From positions 1-20,476 of IMG/VR virus record IMGVR_UViG_3300025570_000150: a stretch of 20,476 bases of DNA, one strand, 5' to 3'. Both the position numbers and the translations under genes were made by a program. The notes under the pieces are model-generated. The model saw nothing but the letters and a program-made list of their open reading frames with translations. It was not told the DNA's origin and did not search any database. The stretch is from a virus. Positions 1 to 4,512 of this stretch are shown here, one piece after another (within the stretch, counting starts at the first letter, position 1; each line of letters begins with the position of its first letter).

Positions 1-50
1 TATCTAGCTTCTATTTTTTTAGGTTTAGTTCCTTCTATCCAATCACTCAT
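1..50 (-). CDS. 5' end of an unidentified gene (partial)
   Basis: Only the first 16 codons lie in the window; the gene runs off the left edge. The start is an ATG at 48-50 (read leftward), preceded by a strong Shine-Dalgarno sequence AGGAGG that is built over the TAG stop of the upstream gene at 61-63, so the two are probably translationally coupled. The visible peptide begins MSDWIEGTKPKKIEAR and is too short to assign. Confidence 0.6.
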   Translation of the reverse strand, partial: MSDWIEGTKPKKIEAR

Positions 51-60
51 ACTCTACCTC

Positions 61-891
61 CTATGCTGTATGAATTACAAAGCCTGAACTATCATGTCGT
101 GCTTTGCCCTTTGCTTTCAAGCCTACTACTACATTCGGCTTGTCTTTAAATCTAATATCACTCTTGTCCCCATCAATAACTTCTCTACCTTTGTAGTAGA
201 TAGGCATTGTACCATGAAAGACTACAGCAATATTGTATTTGATAGAATCAAAGTATTGTGCATACTTGCTGTTAGCTTCTGAATAACTCCATGTCAAATG
301 ATAGTTCTTGTACTGCTCAACCTTTCTTGTAGGTATCTTTGTGTAGTCATAGAATTGTACATCTGGAAATAACTCAAAGATATTTTTAGCTTCTCTCCAA
401 CCCAAGTCTACAATTTCTTTACAGGGTTTCCATTCAGGATGTCCATAACCTTCAAAGTATTGTGCATGTTGTTGAAACAAATGCATTTGTGAAATACCAT
501 AATGAGTATTCTTTGTGGGTATTGTCTCCCACTGTATATCACTAGTACCATTGAGTCTCAAGCAAGGAAGCTTACCTTTCTTTTCACAGTATCTTACAAA
601 CTTTTGTATGTCTGTAATCAGGTCGGTCATGAAGATATCTCTAGCTTCTAAAAACAACTTAGTCTTACGTTCTCTAGCTAGTTGTATGGTATTAGTGGTT
701 TCACCCTTCTTTATAATACCACCACGCCCTGCTGTATTAAGACAAGCCTCCTTGCACCCTGCAATATCTTGATAGGGACATATCTTTGTATTGATAGGAC
801 TCAAGTGCAGTATAGCACTCAAGTATTCTGAATACACATCTCTACCTTTTAAAATCTTTGGGTTGCTAAAACTCAATAATCTATAACTCAT
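61..891 (-). CDS. gp88/DUF7227-like phage protein
   Basis: A 276-residue protein that I recognise as resembling the phage gp88/DUF7227-type family, whose biochemical role is not established. Visible marks are a cysteine cluster near the N-terminus (C38-P39, C46, C50, followed by LNTAGRG at 51-57), RLNGTSDI at 112-119, FPDVQFYDYTK at 175-185, VIDGDKSDIRF at 238-248 and a C-terminal VVGLKAKGKA at 255-264. The spaced cysteines suggest metal or cluster binding, which is inference. The start ATG follows TAGGAGATAGTT, a good ribosome-binding site. It lies 16 bases after the preceding gene and its stop codon forms part of the ribosome-binding site for the next, so it sits inside a leftward operon. 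The family assignment is from memory of sequence style, not a search. Confidence 0.8.
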   Translation of the reverse strand: MSYRLLSFSNPKILKGRDVYSEYLSAILHLSPINTKICPYQDIAGCKEACLNTAGRGGIIKKGETTNTIQLARERKTKLFLEARDIFMTDLITDIQKFVRYCEKKGKLPCLRLNGTSDIQWETIPTKNTHYGISQMHLFQQHAQYFEGYGHPEWKPCKEIVDLGWREAKNIFELFPDVQFYDYTKIPTRKVEQYKNYHLTWSYSEANSKYAQYFDSIKYNIAVVFHGTMPIYYKGREVIDGDKSDIRFKDKPNVVVGLKAKGKARHDSSGFVIHTA

Positions 892-907
892 AACTATCTC
901 CTAAAAT

Positions 908-1150
908 TTATACATCTTCTCCGTAATCTTTTGCCATCTTCTTGATGTCAGCACTTGACAAAGGGTTAGCTTTAAACAAAGCTTTCTGCAACCATTCAAG
1001 TGTCAAATCTTTGACATCAATTTTACCATCGTAGAAATCATACTCTGAACAAATCTCTTCAAGACAATCATCAAACAAATCATCTCGACCTTCCATAATC
1101 CAAATGTCTGATAGCTCTACTAAAATTCTACCATGTGTTTTCTTTTCCAT
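908..1150 (-). CDS. small acidic hypothetical protein
   Basis: An 80-residue protein of unknown function. The frame is open from an ATG at 1159, but the ribosome-binding sequence GAGG abuts that ATG, whereas it is about nine bases from the second in-frame ATG at 1150, so I choose the latter (MEKKTHGRILVELSD...). The protein is rich in Asp and Glu (for example GRDDLFDDCLEEICSEYDFYD) with a predicted helical C-terminal half, LEWLQKALFKANPLSSADIKKMAKDYG. There is no membrane segment and no motif I can name. It is the second-last complete gene in the leftward operon, 16 bases ahead of the gp88-like gene. Confidence 0.65.
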   Translation of the reverse strand: MEKKTHGRILVELSDIWIMEGRDDLFDDCLEEICSEYDFYDGKIDVKDLTLEWLQKALFKANPLSSADIKKMAKDYGEDV

Positions 1151-1188
1151 TATACTCATCCTCTACTAAAATTAAAGAGGCACTTTAA

Positions 1189-1204
1189 AGTGATACCCAG
1201 CACT
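1189..1204 (-). promoter_or_regulatory. Intergenic hairpin with TGGGTAT loop, copy 1
   Basis: Just after the stop of the gene at 1210-1629 the transcript strand reads AGTG-CTGGGTAT-CACT, a 4-bp stem around a loop. The loop sequence TGGGTAT recurs at 1675-1691 in the same position relative to a stop codon but with a different stem. The function is unknown. An overlapping perfect palindrome CACTTTAAAGTG (1181-1192) offers an alternative fold. Confidence 0.4.
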
Positions 1205-1209
1205 AACAC

Positions 1210-1629
1210 TTAGGATATTAACTGCTTACCAGTAATCAACCTGTTAAAGTTCATGACCAATCTCTGAAAGAAACTTAAAGAAGTATTATACTCAAAGTCA
1301 TCAATCACATCAAATGTTTGTTGTGCATCCATGTCAGTAGAAATCTCAAGCACTTGCATACCCTTGTTCTCTTTACCTAAAGCAATCTTTCTCTTGAAAA
1401 ACAATGGCTTAGAAGGGTTCTGTCGTTGCTTGTACAGTGATGTTTTACCACCATGCCAACCTACAAACGTATCTCCCTTTGTGACTTCATAGCGTTCTTT
1501 AGCACTACGAACCCTTACAATGTTGATACCTAAGTCATTTGCTCTATGCCATACAGCCTTGACTGAATAGGGTGCTTGACTAATTGGTGTGGTTGTCTTA
1601 CTGCCTTTCTTTGAATATGTAATTTTCAT
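1210..1629 (-). CDS. hypothetical basic protein
   Basis: A 139-residue protein I do not recognise. The start ATG follows GGAGATAGATT, a good ribosome-binding site. The N-terminal half is basic with a KGDTFVGWHGGKTSLYKQRQ stretch (about 51-70) that looks like a small beta-rich domain. The C-terminal half (QTFDVIDDFEYNTSLSFFQ then RLVMNFNRLITGKQ) looks helical and amphipathic. No signal peptide or clear membrane helix is seen. It is followed after ten bases by the TGGGTAT hairpin and then by the 80-residue gene, and it is preceded by a 67-base gap holding the second copy of that hairpin. Membership of the leftward operon suggests an early or host-interaction role, which is inference from position only. 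Confidence 0.65.
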   Translation of the reverse strand: MKITYSKKGSKTTTPISQAPYSVKAVWHRANDLGINIVRVRSAKERYEVTKGDTFVGWHGGKTSLYKQRQNPSKPLFFKRKIALGKENKGMQVLEISTDMDAQQTFDVIDDFEYNTSLSFFQRLVMNFNRLITGKQLIS

Positions 1630-1674
1630 AATCTATCTCCAATGATATAAGTTAATAAAGTTTGGGTAGTTTTG

Positions 1675-1691
1675 AAGCGATACCCACGCTT
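1675..1691 (-). promoter_or_regulatory. Intergenic hairpin with TGGGTAT loop, copy 2
   Basis: The transcript strand reads AAGCG-TGGGTAT-CGCTT, a perfect 5-bp stem with a 7-base loop, beginning a few bases after the stop of the 64-residue gene. It shares the loop and 14 of 16 bases with copy 1 at 1184-1199, and the stem differences are partly compensatory (AAGCG/CGCTT against AGTG/CACT). A transcript-level protein-binding or processing site is possible; nothing in the sequence settles which. Confidence 0.45.
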
Positions 1692-1696
1692 AAATT

Positions 1697-1891
1697 CTAG
1701 TCTGTATAAACAAGCTTACCGATTGATTTGTCATTAAAAAAACAATTCAATGATATCTGTCTCTCAACATAATCACCTATATTGTAATCATATTCTTTAC
1801 TATGAATTACAATATCTCTTGTAGAAAAGCTTTTCAAATCAGTACGCTTTTTAACTTCAATCTTACTGACTCTGTGTATATTAATTTCCAT
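1697..1891 (-). CDS. small hypothetical protein
   Basis: A 64-residue protein, mixed charge, with alternating hydrophobic residues (IVIHSKEYDYNIGDYVERQISLNCFF) that suggest a small beta-rich fold. I do not recognise a family. The start ATG is only nine bases past the stop of the 34-residue upstream gene, and the ribosome-binding sequence TAGGAGATAAAC uses that stop codon, so translation is likely coupled. It is the second gene of the operon driven from the promoter at 2049-2077. Confidence 0.6.
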   Translation of the reverse strand: MEINIHRVSKIEVKKRTDLKSFSTRDIVIHSKEYDYNIGDYVERQISLNCFFNDKSIGKLVYTD

Positions 1892-1900
1892 GTTTATCTC

Positions 1901-2005
1901 CTAAGTTGTTGGGTTAATCGACTCTTCAAGTTCTTTGTCTGCCTCATCTAAAGCCTCTAAAGACTCAAGATAATTCATCAAATCATCATGTTCATTGTCA
2001 TCCAT
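1901..2005 (-). CDS. 34-residue acidic leader-position protein
   Basis: A very short gene that encodes 34 residues, beginning MDDNEHDDLMNYLESLE and ending EESINPTT. It is strongly acidic and almost certainly one helix. Support is positional: ATG preceded by AAGGAGATAATT, lying about 36 bases downstream of the predicted start of transcription from the promoter at 2049-2077, and its TAG stop supplies the first bases of the next gene's ribosome-binding site. Small acidic proteins encoded first in phage early operons are sometimes inhibitors of host proteins or DNA mimics; that is only a possibility here. Confidence 0.55.
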   Translation of the reverse strand: MDDNEHDDLMNYLESLEALDEADKELEESINPTT

Positions 2006-2048
2006 AATTATCTCCTTTATGATTAATTGTTCGTTGTTGTCGCTGAGA

Positions 2049-2077
2049 AGTGTACCGCAACCCTGTCTGGCTGTCAA
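2049..2077 (-). promoter_or_regulatory. Sigma70-type promoter, left operon
   Basis: Read leftward: -35 TTGACA (2077-2072, all six consensus bases), 17-base spacer, -10 TACACT (2054-2049, four of six). An AT-rich stretch directly upstream (2083-2118) could be an UP element. Predicted start near 2042, giving a leader of about 36 bases to the 34-residue gene. Confidence 0.7.
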
Positions 2078-2105
2078 GCATTTCTCTAATCTTAAGATAT
2101 ATTTA
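2071..2105 (-). repeat. Duplicated promoter-upstream cassette, copy 1
   Basis: The 35 bases covering the -35 box and the AT-rich upstream region are nearly identical to 2743-2776: two substitutions and one single-base gap by my alignment. The shared core on the transcript strand is AAATGCTTGACAG, preceded by TAAATATATCTTAA. The spacers and -10 boxes of the two promoters differ, so only the upstream half is repeated. Confidence 0.75.
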
Positions 2106-2110
2106 TTATC

Positions 2111-2323
2111 TTAAAAGGTTTGAATAGTCCACACAGTCCCCATTTCCATAGAACCTGCACTCAAAAAAGTATAGTCAGACTTTAGAAACAAATGTTTGCT
2201 TTTAGAATACTTGTGTTGATATATAAAAGACTTGTCCTCTTTAAGTGCATGTCTCTCATTAACAAAGTATCCTAAGTCATTGATATACCGTTGTGCTTTT
2301 TGTAAGTTTGTGAACTGTTTCAT
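2111..2323 (-). CDS. small hypothetical protein
   Basis: A 70-residue protein of unknown function, beginning MKQFTNLQKAQRYINDLGYF, which suggests an N-terminal helix, followed by a Lys, His and Tyr rich middle and a hydrophobic tail (GSMEMGTVWTIQTF). Its start is one base past the stop of the preceding gene. The ribosome-binding site is weak (GGCGG about a dozen bases upstream), so translation probably depends on coupling. Last gene of the three-gene operon from the promoter at 2721-2749; it ends just inside the AT-rich upstream region of the next promoter, with no clear terminator between. Confidence 0.6.
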   Translation of the reverse strand: MKQFTNLQKAQRYINDLGYFVNERHALKEDKSFIYQHKYSKSKHLFLKSDYTFLSAGSMEMGTVWTIQTF

Positions 2324-2324
2324 A

Positions 2325-2531
2325 TTACTTGACCGCCATAATTAAATTATTTTTCATAGTGACATTTGCAAAAAACTCTCTACCTTTTCCAGTAATATGA
2401 GGTCTATTTGCTCCAGTTAATACACCATTTGATACATATTCGTCTCCAAACATGCTAGTTTCAATGTAATTTAAACGATTGCCGATATTTTCTTTAAGTT
2501 CTTTCTTGCTTTTGTAGTTAAAAACTATCAT
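2325..2531 (-). CDS. small hypothetical protein
   Basis: A 68-residue, basic, mixed-structure protein (MIVFNYKSKKELKENIGNRL at the start, then a GANRPHITGKGREFF stretch). I do not recognise it. Its ATG overlaps the TGA stop of the 46-residue upstream gene in the arrangement ATGA, a hallmark of translational coupling, and the sequence AAAGGAGTTAGCACA ahead of it gives a good ribosome-binding site. It is the middle gene of a compact three-gene leftward operon. Confidence 0.6.
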   Translation of the reverse strand: MIVFNYKSKKELKENIGNRLNYIETSMFGDEYVSNGVLTGANRPHITGKGREFFANVTMKNNLIMAVK

Positions 2532-2668
2532 TGTGCTAACTCCTTTAACTTGTTATCGATGCTTTCAATATCATATTTAGCACTTGAACCACTTTGTAGT
2601 GTTTCCCATTCTTCACTATCTACAATATACTGAAGTGTATCCCTAATATCTTCTAATAATTCTCTCAT
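2528..2668 (-). CDS. 46-residue hypothetical protein
   Basis: A short gene of 46 residues beginning MRELLEDIRDTLQYIV and ending SIDNKLKELAQ. It is predicted to be almost wholly helical and acidic, with leucines spaced as in a coiled coil. GGAGATATAAAA precedes the ATG at good spacing, and its TGA overlaps the start of the next gene (ATGA). It is the first gene after the promoter at 2721-2749, with a leader of about 45 bases. Function unknown. Confidence 0.6.
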   Translation of the reverse strand: MRELLEDIRDTLQYIVDSEEWETLQSGSSAKYDIESIDNKLKELAQ

Positions 2669-2720
2669 TTTTATATCTCCTTACTTTGTTTTACAAGGAA
2701 CATCCCTTGCTGACCCGACC

Positions 2721-2749
2721 ATCATGCCCCAAGCCGACAAACCTGTCAA
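2721..2749 (-). promoter_or_regulatory. Sigma70-type promoter, second left operon
   Basis: Read leftward: -35 TTGACA (2749-2744, perfect), 17-base spacer, -10 CATGAT (2726-2721, four of six). The upstream 30 bases are AT-rich and copied from, or to, the promoter at 2049-2077. Predicted start near 2714. Confidence 0.65.
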
Positions 2750-2776
2750 GCATTTACCTAATTTAAGATATATTTA
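2743..2776 (-). repeat. Duplicated promoter-upstream cassette, copy 2
   Basis: Second copy of the cassette described at 2071-2105, in the same orientation, 672 bases away. It keeps the core AAATGCTTGACAG on the transcript strand. Confidence 0.75.
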
Positions 2777-3000
2777 TAATATTAAAACTAAAAAAACTTA
2801 ATAATTTAACATAATATTAAAATAAATACAAACTTTTTTGTAAATAAATTACATTTTTTAACTTAAATTAGCACATTTGTCCTGTATTTTAACTTAAATA
2901 CGCCCTCAACCAACCGACCAATTTAAAAAGCTCCCTCAACCAACCGACCAACCGTAAGCTCGAGTCTTAAATTACTTAATTAAGTTTAATTAATTTCTTT
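2777..3000. other. AT-rich non-coding region with direct repeats
   Basis: No convincing gene. The first 100 bases are almost pure A and T. TTTTAACTTAAAT occurs at 2856-2868 and 2887-2899 (31 bases apart), and a 19-base sequence starting CCCTCAACC and ending CGACCAA occurs at 2903-2921 and 2933-2951 (30 bases apart). AT-rich DNA beside short direct repeats about three helical turns apart recalls a replication origin or a regulator-binding region; neither can be proved here. Confidence 0.45.
2903..2951. repeat. Pair of 19-base direct repeats
   Basis: Two exact copies at 2903-2921 and 2933-2951 with an 11-base spacer. Inside each, the unit AACCAACCGACCAA is itself quasi-repetitive (AACC/GACC). 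Confidence 0.8.
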
Positions 3001-3077
3001 GGAGTGGTCGACTAGAACCCCCATAAAAAGCCTTCATCATTATCAAGTAGCCTGTCTTCTAAGGGAACAATAGACAT

Positions 3078-3110
3078 AAAAAAACCTTCCAAACTCTGTA
3101 GCTTGGAAGG
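3078..3110 (-). terminator. Intrinsic terminator of the 3119-3588 gene pair
   Basis: On the transcript strand CCTTCCAA, a 10-base loop, then TTGGAAGG (8-bp perfect stem, 3110-3085), followed directly by seven T residues (3084-3078). It lies nine bases past the stop of the 91-residue gene. Confidence 0.88.
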
Positions 3111-3118
3111 CTTTTAGG

Positions 3119-3394
3119 TTAGCTATTCTCTTTAAGATATAAATCTATCTTATCAAAGTACGCTTTAGGGAGAACTTTCTTAGTGAAAAGCTCGTTTGCT
3201 TTCTTGAAAGTGAACCTCTGTTCTTTAGCTAGTCCGTATAAGCAACCCTGAATCTGCTTTTGCAGTCTCCAGTTCATAGAGCCAGTCTTCTGGTCTTTGG
3301 CGAACTTGTAGCCTAATCCCTGACATTGCTTGAATGAAGCAGGGCTTTGAAGTCTTTCTTTGTCGAAAGCGTTTATATCGAATGTATTTTCCAT
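3119..3394 (-). CDS. 91-residue hypothetical protein (intact copy)
   Basis: A 91-residue basic protein, probably soluble and mostly helical, with the stretches NAFDKERLQSPASFKQCQ near the start, MNWRLQKQIQGCLYGLAKEQ in the middle and ANELFTKKVLPKAYFDKIDL near the end. I do not recognise a family; the composition suits a small nucleic-acid or protein-binding protein. The ATG follows CTTAGGAGATAATC and lies just past the stop of the 63-residue gene. An intrinsic terminator follows nine bases after the stop. A decayed inverted copy of the gene lies at about 3917-4180, so this is the surviving member of a duplicated pair. Confidence 0.7.
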   Translation of the reverse strand: MENTFDINAFDKERLQSPASFKQCQGLGYKFAKDQKTGSMNWRLQKQIQGCLYGLAKEQRFTFKKANELFTKKVLPKAYFDKIDLYLKENS

Positions 3395-3396
3395 GA

Positions 3397-3588
3397 TTAT
3401 CTCCTAAGATTTATGGATTGTTGAATGCCAGCAATGTAGTCTTGCAAGCGGTTAAAGTCAAGTGCGTCTTCGCACTTAATTCCCAATGGCTTGATATCAC
3501 AATCGTTTAGGATTTGTGTGGATATCTCAGCTATTGAAACTGAGGGAAACTCGAAAGTTTCGTTGTTTGAGTAAGTTATTAGAATCAT
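3397..3588 (-). CDS. 63-residue hypothetical protein (intact copy)
   Basis: A 63-residue protein with hydrophobic N-terminal beta-like segment (MILITYSNNETFEFPSVSI) and a helical end (FNRLQDYIAGIQQSINL). No family is recognised. The ATG follows AAGGAGAAAAGC. It is the first gene of a two-gene unit, with a promoter-like sequence at 3617-3645 about 20 bases upstream of the ribosome-binding site. A decayed inverted copy lies at about 3752-3915, where the ATG has become GTG and the frame closes after 15 codons. Confidence 0.65.
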   Translation of the reverse strand: MILITYSNNETFEFPSVSIAEISTQILNDCDIKPLGIKCEDALDFNRLQDYIAGIQQSINLRR

Positions 3589-3608
3589 GCTTTTCTCCTT
3601 ATAATTTC

Positions 3609-3731
3609 TTTACAGGATTAAAACATAAAGATTTTAAAGTTGCAAATGCTTGAGTTTTTATGAAGCTTTAGCGTAATAAAAAGTTTTACTTGTAAACATT
3701 TGTGGCTTTAAAATCTTTATGTTCCTGTAAA
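3609..3731. repeat. Well-kept palindromic centre of the inverted duplication
   Basis: TTTACAGGA at 3609-3617 pairs with TCCTGTAAA at 3723-3731, a perfect 17-base arm at 3623-3639 pairs with 3706-3722, and CAAATG at 3643-3648 pairs with CATTTG at 3697-3702. The unpaired middle is 48 bases (3649-3696). The left arm has five extra bases after the first block. Confidence 0.85.
3617..3645 (-). promoter_or_regulatory. Promoter-like site for the 3119-3588 genes
   Basis: Read leftward: -35 TTGCAA (3645-3640, four of six), 17-base spacer, -10 TTTAAT (3622-3617, five of six). The corresponding place in the right arm has lost the -10 through a five-base deletion. Predicted start near 3610. Confidence 0.5.
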
Positions 3732-3751
3732 CCAGAAATTGTTAGGGGAAA

Positions 3752-3915
3752 AGTGTGAGGCTAATGACCAAACAACGAAACTTACGGGCTTCACACGCAT
3801 AGCTGAGCCACACAAAGACTGATTGTGGTGTCGAGCCATTGGGGATGTGTCTTTGACTGCTTGGAAGGCGTACAGTGCTGTGTGTTCAACGATTCATAAA
3901 GCTTTCTAGTTAAGC
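3752..3915 (+). pseudogene. Decayed copy of the 63-residue gene
   Basis: Collinear with the gene at 3397-3588 in inverted orientation. The upstream GAAATT and the ribosome-binding region survive as GGGGAAAAG, the ATG is GTG, and the block AAACAACGAAACTT (3770-3783) is unchanged. A four-base gap before it shifts the frame and a TAG at about 3799 closes it. Later landmarks such as TAGCTGAG and GAGCCATTGGG remain recognisable. No product is expected. Confidence 0.7.
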
Positions 3916-3916
3916 A

Positions 3917-4180
3917 TGGGGAATACATGTTGAGAGCTTTCGACAAAGAAAGACTTCACTGCTTCACGCACGTTAATTAATTAGGCTATAAGTTTGACAA
4001 AGACTCTCGGTCTATGTTAGAATACTGCATTCGTGAAGGCTTTCAAGTTAGGACTAGCTGAAGAACAGAGGTTTGCTTGGGTAGACTTCAAGAGCTTTTC
4101 ACTAAGAAAGTTCGGAAGGTACTGGTATAGATTTACTTTAGACAGGATAGCTTTGAAGTCTTCCAAGCTTCAGAGTTTGG
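3917..4180 (+). pseudogene. Decayed copy of the 91-residue gene
   Basis: Starts with ATGGGGAATACAT, matching the start of the intact gene at 3394 (ATGGAAAATACAT), but a TGA follows within a few codons. Blocks 3936-3958, 4051-4073 and 4092-4113 match the intact gene with at most one difference each. Gaps between them break the frame several times. It ends beside a remnant of the terminator stem (4160-4181) that has lost its T-tract. Confidence 0.75.
3994..4023 (+). promoter_or_regulatory. Promoter-like sequence inside the decayed arm
   Basis: -35 TTGACA (3994-3999, perfect), 18-base spacer, -10 TAGAAT (4018-4023, five of six) preceded by TG one base upstream (extended -10). The intact arm has CGCCAA and GAACTG-type sequence at these places, so the promoter arose in the copy. 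It would direct transcription rightward, towards the terminase genes. Confidence 0.5.
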
Positions 4181-4434
4181 ATGACACTGATGGTCTATTG
4201 TGACCACCTCTCTCAGGCTACTCAGGGGGTGGCAGGAGACCACTCCCCCTACCCTATATATCTATAGCATGGTTATACATTTTATAACGCACAACCCATT
4301 AACCAGAACTAGTTAACGCCCCGACACTAAAACCTATAAAGTTTCATAGCCTAGGAAGTATTTATTTGAGGTGATTGTTTTATCAGAATGATGACAAGGG
4401 ATTGTCTATATTGACCGTGGGGGACCACAATATT

Positions 4435-4463
4435 ATTGTACACTTCAAATCCACTTTTGTCAA
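4435..4463 (-). promoter_or_regulatory. Divergent leftward sigma70-type promoter
   Basis: Read leftward: -35 TTGACA (4463-4458, perfect), 17-base spacer, -10 TACAAT (4440-4435, five of six). Predicted start near 4428. The transcript would cross the decayed arm in antisense and could continue into the intact arm; the first intact gene it meets is at 3588, about 840 bases away. Confidence 0.7.
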
Positions 4464-4484
4464 GTCTTAATTTAAACTTGACAA
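4457..4484. promoter_or_regulatory. Palindromic operator-like site covering both -35 boxes
   Basis: A 28-base palindrome, 12 of 14 positions symmetrical, with outer arms TTGTCAAGT and ACTTGACAA. Each arm contains the -35 box of one of the two divergent promoters, so a dimeric regulator bound here would control both. Alternatively the symmetry may simply arise from two back-to-back TTGACAA boxes. Confidence 0.55.
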
Positions 4485-4506
4485 TCTTGAAATAGAACTG
4501 TATACT
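4478..4506 (+). promoter_or_regulatory. Strong sigma70-type promoter for the virion operon
   Basis: -35 TTGACA (4478-4483, perfect), 17-base spacer, -10 TATACT (4501-4506, five of six). Only six bases separate the -10 box from the ATG at 4513, so the predicted transcription start coincides with the start codon. Confidence 0.82.
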
Positions 4507-4512
4507 AGATTC

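Larger units (their letters stand above)
3001..3648 (-). repeat. Left (intact) arm of a large imperfect inverted duplication
   Basis: This segment, with two intact minus-strand genes, their promoter-like site and terminator, reappears in reverse orientation at 3697-4246. Order-conserved matching blocks (left/right) are 3623-3639/3706-3722 (17 of 17), 3555-3568/3770-3783 (14 of 14), 3348-3370/3936-3958 (23 of 23), 3213-3235/4051-4073 (22 of 23), 3172-3193/4092-4113 (22 of 22), the terminator stem 3085-3110/4160-4181 region, 3046-3053/4215-4222 and 3001-3009/4238-4246. The left arm keeps all reading frames, so it is the functional copy. Confidence 0.85.
3697..4246 (+). repeat. Right (decayed) arm of the inverted duplication
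   Basis: Inverted counterpart of 3001-3648, about 100 bases shorter, with scattered substitutions and gaps. It ends with GACCACTCC (4238-4246), the mirror of 3001-3009. Contains two pseudogenes, a remnant terminator stem and a promoter-like sequence absent from the left arm. Confidence 0.82.
4247..4512. promoter_or_regulatory. Palindrome-rich control region between the two gene blocks
   Basis: No gene seen. Besides the two divergent promoters listed separately it holds inverted repeats GTTATA/TATAAC (4272-4288), TTAAC/GTTAA (4299-4316) and ACAAT/ATTGT (4428-4440), and a further possible plus-strand promoter TTGACC (4411-4416), 17 bases, TATTGT (4434-4439). Such clustering is typical of operator-bearing phage switch regions; the proteins that would bind are not identified. 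Confidence 0.55.

Noticed and set aside
94-772. Plus-strand open frames opposite the gp88-like gene
   Set aside because: No ribosome-binding sites and the minus-strand gene has a clear family signature.
3001-3030. GGTTCTAGTC on the minus strand, resembling a tRNA T-loop and thus a possible attachment site
   Set aside because: No matching T-stem, anticodon arm or acceptor stem around it; no integrase in the window.
3001-4246. Fold-back assembly or amplification artefact as the cause of the inverted copy
   Set aside because: Such artefacts give identical arms; here the arms differ by many substitutions and gaps while neighbouring genes on both sides are intact. Not fully excluded without reads.
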